A stretch of DNA of 5,360 nt. Origin: Eubacterium sp. (GTDB lineage: Bacteria > Bacillota > Clostridia > Lachnospirales > Lachnospiraceae). Made by a program: the position numbers and the translations under genes. Below the pieces are notes generated by a model. That model was not told the DNA's origin. It made no database searches and saw only the letters and a list, made by a program, of their open reading frames with translations. Each line of letters opens with the position of its first letter. The first letter of the stretch is position 1. The DNA is taken from positions 1 through 5,360 of the forward strand of contig JAJGAH010000201.1 of NCBI GenBank assembly GCA_020844525.1, read 5' to 3'. Shown here piece after piece: positions 1 through 5,360 of the stretch.

Positions 1-239
1 CTGCCCTGTGCGTTATCTACCGCCAGCTCCACCTGTCCGGCTGCCTGATCCGTGCCCTGCTGTCTCTGGACAGAGCGGACCTCTTCCCAGTCACCCTTCT
101 GTATCTCCTGGAAAACCAGCGCGCCTGTCATAACCGTACCGGCCATCAGAACGAAAAAGAAAATCCTGGAAATTTTTTTGTGCCGGAAAAGCCAGATGAC
201 TGCCGCTGCTGTAACCACCGGAAGTAACATTCTGATCAT
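1..239 (-). CDS. Unrecognised two-span membrane protein, fifth gene of the Tad operon (3' end outside window)
   Basis: Only the first 79 codons are visible; the frame is still open at position 1. The start is the ATG at 239-237 (protein begins MIRMLLPVVT), preceded by GAGGTGG at 244-250, a good ribosome binding site 4 nt away. An in-frame ATG three codons later is an alternative. Residues about 4-17 and 26-43 are hydrophobic and look like two membrane spans, separated by a basic turn (RHKKISR). By the positive-inside rule this turn is cytoplasmic and the following polar, Gln/Glu-rich part (about 44 onward, containing FQEIQKGDWEEV) is outside the cell. The gene follows tadB by 32 nt on the same strand, so it is probably part of the pilus operon. 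TadC would be a usual occupant of this slot, but no F-domain features follow the second span in the visible part. I do not recognise the family; an accessory Tad envelope protein is only an inference from context. Confidence 0.75.
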   Translation of the reverse strand, partial: MIRMLLPVVTAAAVIWLFRHKKISRIFFFVLMAGTVMTGALVFQEIQKGDWEEVRSVQRQQGTDQAAGQVELAVDNAQG

Positions 240-272
240 GCGCCCACCTCACAGGAGAGACCATGGAAATCC

Positions 273-1184
273 TCAGACCTCTATCCTGCAAAGCTTCCGG
301 CCTGCCAGAAATGCCACAACATAGATCAGCAGACAGACCGTCATCAGCACCGCACCTGCCGGATTCCCATAGACCTTCTCTGAAAAACCCTCAAATGTAA
401 TTCTCATATATAAAATAATTCCCGCCGGCATCAGGCTCATGATGCCCTGCTCATACCGCTTGGATGCCGTAACCGTATCAATTTCCTGCCGGGTATCTAT
501 TTTCTCGCAGATATTCCTCCAGGTAGACTCCAGGATATGGTTCATGTTCCCTCCGGTTCTCTTGGCGATCACAAGGACCTCACTGAAATTTCTGATATCC
601 TCCACGCCGCTCCGTATGCCGAGATCGAGAAACAGCTGCTCTACCGGTTTTCCGAACCGCATCTGCCCGACCATATCCTTCAGCTCCATCGCCAGGATGT
701 CTCCTCTTCCGTACAGCTTTGCGATATCACCAGCAGACAGCCGCACACCGTTCTCCAGCGCATATCCGGCAAGCATGTTTGTGTGCAGCGAAGAGAGAAA
801 GTCACGAAAATGATAGTTCAGGATCTGCGCTCTCTCCTCCTTCTTCTGTTTCTTTTTCATAACAAGGTAAAAAATCAGGATCGGGACCGCAAGCGGAGCC
901 CCATAGACAGAGTCGTAGCACAGCCACACCACTGCAGCTCCCAGCAGGATGCCACCCGCCCCATACAGCAGCAGTTCCCGCAGGGAAAAATGGTACACCC
1001 GGTAATCCGTTCTGACCTTTTTTCCGCCTGCCTCCTTTTTTGTGGAGAATACTCCGGAAAATTTATTGAGCGCACTGCTCTGCTCCTTTTTTACCCGGCC
1101 CTGGGGCTCTCCTGTAGCTGTATGCTCAGAATGCCTGCCTTCTCTTGTAAAGATTTTCGAGTTTTTCACGGTTCTCAAGTTCAT
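273..1184 (-). CDS. tadB: TadB-type F-family inner-membrane platform protein of the Tad pilus
   Basis: This is a predicted type II secretion system F-family protein, the integral membrane platform that couples the CpaF ATPase to pilus assembly. The 303 residues contain a hydrophilic N-terminus (1-60), a double membrane segment at about 72-109, a cytoplasmic helical F domain from about 120 to 245 with the typical TGGNMNHILEST stretch at 210-221 and the SKRYEQGIMSLMP stretch at 241-253, and two C-terminal spans (about 247-262 and 277-296). The conserved part appears to begin near TDYRVYHFSLRE (59-70). The start is not obvious: the ATG at 1184 lies inside cpaF and gives a 59-nt overlap, but no in-frame ATG, GTG or TTG follows the cpaF stop until a poorly placed GTG at residue 63. 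AAGAAGG at 1188-1194 sits only 3 nt from the ATG. TTG at residue 3 and GTG at residue 6 are other options. Assignment as TadB rather than TadC rests on its position directly after cpaF. Confidence 0.9.
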   Translation of the reverse strand: MNLRTVKNSKIFTREGRHSEHTATGEPQGRVKKEQSSALNKFSGVFSTKKEAGGKKVRTDYRVYHFSLRELLLYGAGGILLGAAVVWLCYDSVYGAPLAVPILIFYLVMKKKQKKEERAQILNYHFRDFLSSLHTNMLAGYALENGVRLSAGDIAKLYGRGDILAMELKDMVGQMRFGKPVEQLFLDLGIRSGVEDIRNFSEVLVIAKRTGGNMNHILESTWRNICEKIDTRQEIDTVTASKRYEQGIMSLMPAGIILYMRITFEGFSEKVYGNPAGAVLMTVCLLIYVVAFLAGRKLCRIEV

Positions 1185-2337
1185 TGACCTTCTTCAGGAC
1201 TCCTTCCTCATCTCTTGCAAATAACGTCCGGATTTTCGGCTCATCCTGATGTATACCGGAAAGCTCCGCAATTTCCCCAAGCCTTCTTCTGCCCTGTGCA
1301 TCTCTCGTCAGATGAATCATGATCTCCACTCCGGACACAATCTGTCTGCGGATGACCGGTACCGGAAGCGGCTCTCCCATCAGCACCATCATTTCTATTC
1401 TGGAAATCATGTCCCGCACACTGTTTGCATGCGCAGTCCCCAGACTTCCCGCGTGCCCTGTATTCAGGCACATCAGAAAATCCTCTGCCTCCGCGCCCCG
1501 TACCTCACCGATGATGATTCTGTTTGGGCGCATCCGCAGGGCAGCCTTGATCAGATCACGTATGGTTAATGCGTGGGCTCCCTCCATATTCGCGTCTCTG
1601 GCCTCCATGCGTACAAGATTCGGTATACCCTGGATCTGCAGCTCTGCATTATCCTCGATTGTAATGATCCGTTCCTCAGATGGAATACAGGAGGAAAGCG
1701 CATTCAGAAAGGTCGTCTTTCCCGTGGAGGTCCCTCCGCCGATCAGCATGGAATACTGTGCCTCAACAAGATCCCGAAGAAAGGCTGCCGCTTCCCTTGT
1801 GATGCTTTCCCAGCGGATCAGATGCTCCAGTGTCACAGCCTCTTCCGGGAACCGGCGGATGGTAAGGATCGGGCCCTCCAGCGCAACCGGATTCATCACA
1901 ACGTTCACACGGGATCCGTTGTCATCCGGAAGCCTTGCATCTACGATTGGTCTCTGCTCGTTGACTACGCGGTTACATCTCCCCACTATCTGCTGGATGA
2001 CATCTTCCAGACGCTCCTGAGATGTAAAGTGCCGGTTCCACTGAAAAAGCCGCCCGCCCTTCTCATAAAAAATATGCCTGTAGCCATTTACCATGATCTC
2101 TGTGATTTCGGGATCATCCATCAGCTCCTGCAGGACATCAAGCTTCCGTACGGAATAAAAAAGAGATTTATGAAGCTGCTCCTTATCGGCAAGAGAAAGA
2201 GCGTATTCCGCGGCTTCATCGAGAATCAGCGTATCGATTACCTCCCGGATCTCTTCATCCGAAAGATCGGGATTTTCCTCAAGATGATCCATCATGACGG
2301 ACCGCAGCTTCTCAAATACATCCTCTGCCGGCATCAT
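1126..2337 (-). CDS. cpaF: CpaF/TadA-type secretion ATPase of the Tad pilus
   Basis: This cytoplasmic hexameric ATPase of the type II/IV secretion superfamily is expected to drive pilus assembly through TadB. Counted from the ATG at 2337 it has 403 residues, a normal length for CpaF, slightly short at the N-terminus. Visible motifs: the N-terminal CpaF region with EITEIMVNGY (77-86) and VNEQRPIVDARLPD (125-138); the Walker A GGGTSTGKTT at 200-209; the acidic box ITIEDNAEL at 225-233; the Walker B region RIIIGEVRGAEAEDF at 273-287; and the His box GHAGSLGTAHANS at 294-306. All the key residues (the GKTT lysine, the Walker B glutamate, His-box histidines) are present, so the enzyme looks active. 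The start was chosen because the ATG overlaps the stop of the upstream tadZ-like gene as ATGA and has AAGGAGG at 2348-2354. The upstream in-frame GTG at 2358 lies ahead of that site and is less likely. This gene lies between the tadZ-like gene and tadB, as in classical tad loci. Confidence 0.97.
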   Translation of the reverse strand: MMPAEDVFEKLRSVMMDHLEENPDLSDEEIREVIDTLILDEAAEYALSLADKEQLHKSLFYSVRKLDVLQELMDDPEITEIMVNGYRHIFYEKGGRLFQWNRHFTSQERLEDVIQQIVGRCNRVVNEQRPIVDARLPDDNGSRVNVVMNPVALEGPILTIRRFPEEAVTLEHLIRWESITREAAAFLRDLVEAQYSMLIGGGTSTGKTTFLNALSSCIPSEERIITIEDNAELQIQGIPNLVRMEARDANMEGAHALTIRDLIKAALRMRPNRIIIGEVRGAEAEDFLMCLNTGHAGSLGTAHANSVRDMISRIEMMVLMGEPLPVPVIRRQIVSGVEIMIHLTRDAQGRRRLGEIAELSGIHQDEPKIRTLFARDEEGVLKKVNELENREKLENLYKRRQAF

Positions 2338-3371
2338 GCTCCGCTTTCCTCCTTCCACCCGCTTTGCATCCCGCTGCGTATCGTTCTTCCCACCCTCCCA
2401 AATGTCTGTCGTTCCAGAAAATGATCATTTCCCGGATGCCCGTCAGGATCCGGAAGGATCACTTCACGAATTTTTTCTGCTCCCGCTTCTGCCCTCAGCT
2501 CAACGGCAAATTCATGATTGCGCATGACCGAGACCGGATCCCCATGGCTGATCACAAACACCTCGTCACAGGCGTCAATCAGATCGGAAAATCCCCGCAT
2601 CTGCCAATCCAGATCCACCAGGATTCTTCCATAGGTACTGGTCTGCATCAGCTCACTGAGCATTCCAATCCACTGTTTCTCAGTCATCTCACGGATATCT
2701 GCCGCGTTCTTCACCGGCATCAGATAATCCAGCGCGCCGAATTTATGCAGCATTGTGTTCAGCTGATAGATCAGGCCATTCCTGCCGCGCCGGTAGAAAT
2801 ACATCACGTCGCTGAGCGTACGGGTATTTTTTTCCGCGTCAGGCAGCAGCCGCTCCATGCCGGATTTCGGTTCCAGATTCAGATACAGACAGGGAGTCTG
2901 TTCTGCAAGGAAACGACCATAGACCATGGAAAAGATCACCTTCTGTCCCGCATCCGACAGCGAACACACGCCGGTCATTCTGCACGAGGGTTTGGCAAAT
3001 GCAGCCGGACCCGTCGCCTCGATTTCTGCGCCGTAGCAGTCCATCACCTCGCGAACCACATGACTCTGACCCTGATACTTATAGATCTGACGGAAGGATA
3101 AGTCCTTCTGGCATCCCCCTTCCGTCAGAGCACTTCCGTCTTCTGTCAGAAGAACCACAGTCCTGATCGGCATCTGACGCACCTCCTCACGAAATGCCCC
3201 CTCCGCAATCAGCAGAATCTCTACCGGATGCTCCCGGACAAATTCTTTCAGGGATTCCAATGCCGTAAAGCTGTGGATTTCAAAGGGAAGATTCTGTCTT
3301 GTGTTCAGGTAGTCCATAAAGCGGACCGCATATTCTCGTTCCGTATCACAGATTGCAAGCACTTTTCTCAT
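2334..3371 (-). CDS. tadZ: TadZ/CpaE-like localisation protein of the Tad pilus with a degenerate P-loop
   Basis: This 345-residue protein has the two-part layout of TadZ/CpaE, the factor that places the Tad machine in the cell. Residues 1 to about 115 resemble an atypical receiver domain (MRKVLAICDTEREYA, a beta strand and helix start, then VEILLIAEGAF at 50-60). Residues about 130-310 form a ParA/MinD-like ATPase domain: GVCSLSDAGQKV (134-145) sits where the deviant Walker A belongs, CLYLNLEPKSG at 161-171 fits the second strand, ILVDLDW at 250-256 looks like Walker B, and EVFVISHGDP at 270-279 is another core strand. The P-loop lacks the usual GK[ST] pattern, keeping only the lysine at 144, so ATP hydrolysis is doubtful. 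The start at 3371 is supported by AAGGGAGG at 3379-3386, 7 nt upstream; the frame is open further upstream but that part overlaps the peptidase gene and has no such site. The stop overlaps cpaF as ATGA. A close family relative is TadZ of Eubacterium rectale. Sequence divergence makes the name less secure than the role. Confidence 0.85.
   Translation of the reverse strand: MRKVLAICDTEREYAVRFMDYLNTRQNLPFEIHSFTALESLKEFVREHPVEILLIAEGAFREEVRQMPIRTVVLLTEDGSALTEGGCQKDLSFRQIYKYQGQSHVVREVMDCYGAEIEATGPAAFAKPSCRMTGVCSLSDAGQKVIFSMVYGRFLAEQTPCLYLNLEPKSGMERLLPDAEKNTRTLSDVMYFYRRGRNGLIYQLNTMLHKFGALDYLMPVKNAADIREMTEKQWIGMLSELMQTSTYGRILVDLDWQMRGFSDLIDACDEVFVISHGDPVSVMRNHEFAVELRAEAGAEKIREVILPDPDGHPGNDHFLERQTFGRVGRTIRSGMQSGWKEESGA
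2348..2354 (-). promoter_or_regulatory. Ribosome binding site that fixes the cpaF start
   Basis: AAGGAGG lies 10 nt before the ATG at 2337, within the end of the tadZ-like gene. The in-frame GTG at 2358 is upstream of this site, so the ATG in the ATGA overlap is preferred. The overlap implies translational coupling of the tadZ-like gene and cpaF. Confidence 0.75.
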
Positions 3372-3378
3372 AGAAAAT

Positions 3379-3386
3379 CCTCCCTT
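3379..3386 (-). promoter_or_regulatory. Ribosome binding site that fixes the tadZ start
   Basis: AAGGGAGG lies 7 nt before the ATG at 3371 and overlaps the last base of the peptidase stop codon. It decides the start against the longer open frame that begins within the peptidase gene and suggests coupled translation of the two genes. Confidence 0.8.
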
Positions 3387-3907
3387 CAATAACACCCCGC
3401 GGCCCAGGGTATCACTGCAAAACAGATAAACACCGCCAGGTGCAGCCGGTCTTCCCTCATGCTCTGTTTCCAATACGCCGGTCTTTCACCGCGAAGCAGG
3501 ACTCCCTGCATATAACGCTGCAGATACCGGGTTCTTCGTGAGAAGCAGCTTTTCCAGCTATCTCCGGACCGAAGAAATACAAAAATCACATAGCCTGCAG
3601 CAGCTGCAAAGGAAAGAAACAGGCAGATCAGAACCTCCTGCGGTTTCATGAAGAAACCAATCAGCATCAAAAGCTTAATATCACCTGCTCCAATCATACG
3701 GAACAGGAAGAATGGAAACAGCAGCAGAAAGGGAATCAGGACAGAAAGCAGATCCGTTCGCAGAGCTCTGCCTCCCGGGAGTAAAACCTGCTCCGCCATG
3801 CCAAGCATCAGCCCGGTCAAAAGCCATCCATTGGGGATGCGCTCTTCCTTCAGGTCCAGCATCGCTGCCCCTTCCGTCAGAAAAAGTATCAATACCGGCA
3901 AATCCAT
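3386..3907 (-). CDS. tadV: Short A24-family prepilin peptidase (TadV/CpaA type)
   Basis: This is a membrane aspartic protease predicted to remove the leader peptide of Flp prepilins and TadE/F-like pseudopilins at the cytoplasmic face of the membrane. It has 173 residues, the usual size for the TadV/CpaA form, which lacks the N-terminal methyltransferase domain of PilD. Both catalytic aspartates are visible: D18 in DLKEERIPN and D76 in the GxGD motif (GAGDIKL, 73-79). Hydrophobic segments lie at about 3-17, 27-44, 52-70, 77-87, 91-112 and 155-171. A basic cytoplasmic loop (about 113-154) separates the last two and is somewhat long for the family. The ATG at 3907 follows GAAAGG at 3913-3918 with a 5-nt gap. 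It is the first gene of the operon, and its stop is 14 nt from the tadZ-like start, with the next ribosome binding site touching its stop codon. Confidence 0.93.
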   Translation of the reverse strand: MDLPVLILFLTEGAAMLDLKEERIPNGWLLTGLMLGMAEQVLLPGGRALRTDLLSVLIPFLLLFPFFLFRMIGAGDIKLLMLIGFFMKPQEVLICLFLSFAAAAGYVIFVFLRSGDSWKSCFSRRTRYLQRYMQGVLLRGERPAYWKQSMREDRLHLAVFICFAVIPWAAGCY

Positions 3908-4017
3908 AAAAACCTTTCATAACCTGGAAAAATAAAACGAACACTGGATAACAGGGAATCCCCCTGGAACAGACCGTACCGACAGAAGATCAATCAGCCA
4001 GCGGACAAAATACTCAT

Positions 4018-4041
4018 AAAGAAAAAAAGAAAAGAAAAAGA
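4018..4041. repeat. 24-nt uninterrupted purine tract
   Basis: All bases from 4018 to 4041 are A or G, mostly A. In the presumed Tad leader transcript this becomes a U-rich pyrimidine run. No stable hairpin precedes it on the minus strand (only a 3-bp CGC/GCG pairing), so it is not a convincing terminator. Confidence 0.6.
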
Positions 4042-4109
4042 CGCTTATGATTTACGCGACAGATGATATGCTGTTATGATATGTAAAAGAAAATTACTGG
4101 AAAAAGCTG

Positions 4110-4139
4110 TTGGATTGGATGAATCAAGAATAATATATA
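4110..4139 (+). promoter_or_regulatory. Candidate sigma-A promoter for traX
   Basis: TTGGAT (4110-4115) and TATATA (4134-4139) are separated by 18 nt and resemble -35 and -10 boxes. TAATAT at 4131-4136 is an alternative -10 with a short spacer. The promoter lies inside the in-frame extension that starts at 4076, which supports translation from the ATG at 4229 with a leader of about 80 nt. The AT-rich setting makes chance matches likely. Confidence 0.4.
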
Positions 4140-4155
4140 GCAATGATGATTTCAA
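4127..4155 (-). promoter_or_regulatory. Candidate sigma-A promoter for the Tad operon
   Basis: Read on the minus strand, TTGAAA (4150-4155) and TATTCT (4127-4132) have an ideal 17-nt spacer and match the -35 and -10 consensus at five and four of six positions. The transcript would have a leader of about 210 nt that includes a pyrimidine-rich tract. It overlaps the candidate traX promoter on the other strand. A promoter nearer the operon was looked for and not found. Confidence 0.3.
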
Positions 4156-4228
4156 CCCGTTCAGATGCATCACATTAGCCAAAAAAGATTCTGTTACTTC
4201 GTTAGATTTGAATAAGAAAAGAGCAGCT

Positions 4229-4939
4229 ATGCACCCGTCATTTTCATGGAAACACACCCTGACCGGGAACCAGCTCAAGGGCATTGCCTGTATAAGCATG
4301 GTTCTGGACCATTTTGCAAAGGTATTTCACACTCAGCTGAACCCCGTCCTGTATTTTGTACTGGACAGCATTCTCGGCCGGATTGCTTTTCCGGTTTTCT
4401 GTTTTCTTCTGGCAGAAGGCTACTTTCATACCCGGAATCTGCGCAGATACATGATCCGTATGCTGCTGTTGGCCCTTGTATCAGAAATCCCCTTTAATCT
4501 CGCAATGTCCGGCAATCTATACGATCCCGGCTGGCAGAACACGATTTTCACGCTTCTGTTCGGCCTGTGCATGTACGCCGTACTGGACCTGATCCGGGGA
4601 AAGGGCATGATAGACCACCGTATTTCCATACTGCTCCAGATTCTGACCCTTGCTTTCTTCGCACTCGCCGCATGGGTCCTGCGTCTGGACTATAATTTCA
4701 CCGGTATCGGCGCACTCGCCTGCTTTTATTATCTGAACGGGCGTATATGCAGCAGACCTGTCCTCGCGGATGCCTGGGCGTGCGTCTGCCTGTTTCAGGA
4801 ACCGGCGGCTTTTCTGTCCCTGCTTCCGGTCTCCGCCTACAGCCATACGCGGGGAAAATCCACGATGAAATACTTCTTCTATATTTTTTACCCGGCACAT
4901 CTGACACTGCTGGTGCTTCTGCATAAGCTCCTCTTCTGA
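4229..4939 (+). CDS. traX: TraX-family polytopic membrane protein
   Basis: The 236-residue protein matches the TraX family. Conserved blocks in order: LTGNQLKGIACISMVLDHF (11-29); GRIAFPVFCFLLAEGYFHT (50-68); RRYMIRMLLLALVSEIPFN (72-90); NTIFTLLFGL (104-113); DYNFTGIGA (154-162); and the C-terminal KYFFYIFYPAHL (214-225). Hydrophobic segments throughout suggest about seven or eight membrane spans, and the length is normal for the family. In F plasmids TraX is needed for N-terminal acetylation of pilin; the role of the chromosomal homologues in Firmicutes is not settled. The start at 4229 was chosen because the family's first motif begins ten residues later; a weak AAAAGAG-like site precedes it. 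An in-frame ATG at 4076 would add 51 residues of unrelated, AT-rich sequence and has no ribosome binding site. The gene is divergent from the Tad operon and convergent with the NUDIX gene, and appears monocistronic. Confidence 0.88.
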   Translation: MHPSFSWKHTLTGNQLKGIACISMVLDHFAKVFHTQLNPVLYFVLDSILGRIAFPVFCFLLAEGYFHTRNLRRYMIRMLLLALVSEIPFNLAMSGNLYDPGWQNTIFTLLFGLCMYAVLDLIRGKGMIDHRISILLQILTLAFFALAAWVLRLDYNFTGIGALACFYYLNGRICSRPVLADAWACVCLFQEPAAFLSLLPVSAYSHTRGKSTMKYFFYIFYPAHLTLLVLLHKLLF

Positions 4940-4964
4940 ATCACGCTATACTCCGGTGATTCAG
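4936..4964. terminator. Perfect 9-bp hairpin in the convergent gap, possible bidirectional terminator
   Basis: CTGAATCAC (4936-4944) and GTGATTCAG (4956-4964) are exact inverted repeats around an 11-nt loop. The traX stop codon (4937-4939) lies in the left arm. Neither side is followed by a U-run on the transcript it would end, so it is not a standard intrinsic terminator. Its place between two convergent genes nevertheless favours a role in termination or in protecting the transcript ends. Confidence 0.5.
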
Positions 4965-5027
4965 TCATGACAGCAAGATCCGGTTATCGTATTCTGCACA
5001 GCTTCCTGCCAGTATTACGCACCCGCA

Positions 5028-5360
5028 TTACCTGCGCATTTCTTCGCTGATCGTGTGAAATTCATCCGGATAGATGCAGGTTGCCTCACGGTTCCCCTCA
5101 ACCAGCCGGCGGCATGCTTCCAGGTCCATCCACTGGACGCTTTCAACCTCTGATTCCTGCAGCACTAGGCTGCCCTCATCGAATTCGCCTGTATAGAGGA
5201 ACAGATGCGCAAATTCGAAATCCCGGAACATCCGTCCGTGAAAGATCTTCTCATAATATCCCCTGTGTACGCCGAGATATTTCAGGTCTTCCGGCCTGGC
5301 ATGTATGCCGAGTTCCTCCCCCAGCTCGCGGAGCGCTGACTCCGCAGGTTCATCTCCGGC
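5028..5360 (-). CDS. NUDIX hydrolase, N-terminus outside window
   Basis: The last 110 residues are visible; the frame is open to the right edge and the protein ends at TAA (5028-5030). The NUDIX box is seen at once as AGDEPAESALRELGEELGI, visible residues 1-19, with the RELxEELGI core that binds the metal ion. The canonical glutamate seven residues before RE is aspartate here (D3), as in many isomerase-like NUDIX proteins. The rest (FEFAHLFLYTG, then ESEVESVQWMDLEA and a C-terminal DEFHTISEEMRR) fits the group related to isopentenyl-diphosphate isomerase and YfcD. Such enzymes usually cleave nucleoside diphosphate-linked compounds, but the substrate cannot be read from the sequence. An internal ATG at 5231 gives a shorter frame without the NUDIX box and is not the true start. 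The gene is convergent with traX and has no evident tie to the pilus genes. Confidence 0.92.
   Translation of the reverse strand, partial: AGDEPAESALRELGEELGIHARPEDLKYLGVHRGYYEKIFHGRMFRDFEFAHLFLYTGEFDEGSLVLQESEVESVQWMDLEACRRLVEGNREATCIYPDEFHTISEEMRR

Larger units (their letters stand above)
3908..4228. other. Divergent intergenic region between the Tad operon and traX
   Basis: This 321-nt stretch separates two divergently read units and I see no convincing gene in it. The left part carries a small inverted repeat, CAGGG/CCCTG around a 5-nt loop (3952-3966), and the ribosome binding site of the peptidase gene. The middle holds a 24-nt all-purine run (4018-4041). The 8-mer ATGATATG occurs twice, 13 nt apart (4063-4070 and 4076-4083). 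The right part, 4081-4228, is markedly AT-rich: I count 47 G+C in 148 bases, about 32%, well below the flanking genes. It stays open in the traX frame for 51 codons from an ATG at 4076 that has no ribosome binding site. Candidate promoters for both directions overlap near 4110-4155. Regulatory DNA plus a possible remnant of foreign sequence is the simplest reading. Confidence 0.7.

Noticed and set aside
91..291. Minus-strand 66-codon frame at the left edge
   Set aside because: It overlaps the better frame starting at 239, which has a strong ribosome binding site and two clear membrane segments; this one starts inside tadB and ends inside the window.
875..1075. Minus-strand GTG-started frame (MRSINFPEYS...) with a very good ribosome binding site
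   Set aside because: It runs out of frame through the conserved membrane region of TadB and gives a Cys- and Arg-rich nonsense sequence; noted only as a possible sign of a frame problem at the tadB start.
537..1187. Plus-strand open frame of 216 codons opposite tadB
   Set aside because: It lies entirely across the well-supported TadB gene, shows no domain, and its composition is that of a complementary-strand artefact.
1573..2424. Long plus-strand open frame of 283 codons opposite cpaF
   Set aside because: It is antisense to a clear CpaF ATPase with all motifs intact; the translation shows no recognisable domain and no ribosome binding site was seen.
2364..3101. Plus-strand open frame of 245 codons opposite the tadZ-like gene
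   Set aside because: Antisense shadow rich in His, Gln and Arg; the minus-strand gene has a good start signal, operon position and domain structure.
4018..4060. Rho-independent terminator on the minus strand ending in the pyrimidine tract
   Set aside because: Only a 3-bp CGC/GCG stem can be drawn before the T-rich run, too weak for an intrinsic terminator, and no gene lies upstream to terminate.
4517..4924. Minus-strand 135-codon frame opposite traX
   Set aside because: Antisense to conserved TraX motifs, low hydrophobicity and no recognisable family.
1..5360. tRNA, rRNA, CRISPR array, insertion sequence or attachment site
   Set aside because: No cloverleaf-like sequence, regularly spaced repeats, transposase motifs or terminal inverted repeats were seen on either strand.

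Overview
The window looks like chromosomal DNA of a Gram-positive anaerobe of the Clostridia, most likely Lachnospiraceae. This is inferred from moderate GC content, strong AGGAGG-type ribosome binding sites, ATGA-type gene coupling, and resemblance of the Tad proteins to those of gut Lachnospiraceae (the TadZ homologue of Eubacterium rectale is a known relative). No species can be named from the sequence alone.

Positions 1-3907 (minus strand) hold a tightly packed, five-gene Tad/Flp (type IVb) pilus assembly operon, read from high to low coordinates: a short A24 prepilin peptidase (TadV/CpaA type); a TadZ/CpaE-like ParA-family protein with an eroded P-loop; the CpaF/TadA secretion ATPase; a TadB-type F-family inner-membrane platform protein; and the start of an unrecognised two-span membrane protein that leaves the window at position 1. 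Gaps are 14 and 32 nt, and two junctions overlap (4 nt and 59 nt), so the genes are almost certainly co-transcribed. The pilin (Flp), any TadC, and the TadE/F-type minor pilins are not in view and would be expected downstream, off the left edge.

Positions 3908-4228 form a divergent intergenic region. Its right-hand part (4081-4228) is about 32% GC by hand count and holds plausible, mutually overlapping sigma-A-like promoters for both directions. A 24-nt purine tract and a short direct repeat also lie here.

Positions 4229-4939 (plus strand) encode a TraX-family polytopic membrane protein. Its stop codon lies in a perfect 9-bp hairpin that sits in the convergent gap before a NUDIX hydrolase (minus strand, 5028 to the right edge, N-terminus missing).

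Working model: the peptidase matures prepilins, TadZ positions the machine, CpaF powers it and TadB forms the membrane platform. TraX is known from F plasmids as the enzyme that N-acetylates pilin, so its place next to a pilus operon is suggestive, but no functional link is shown. I see no clearly new system; the best leads are the degenerate TadZ P-loop, the unknown membrane gene after TadB, the TraX-Tad adjacency and the AT-rich divergent region.
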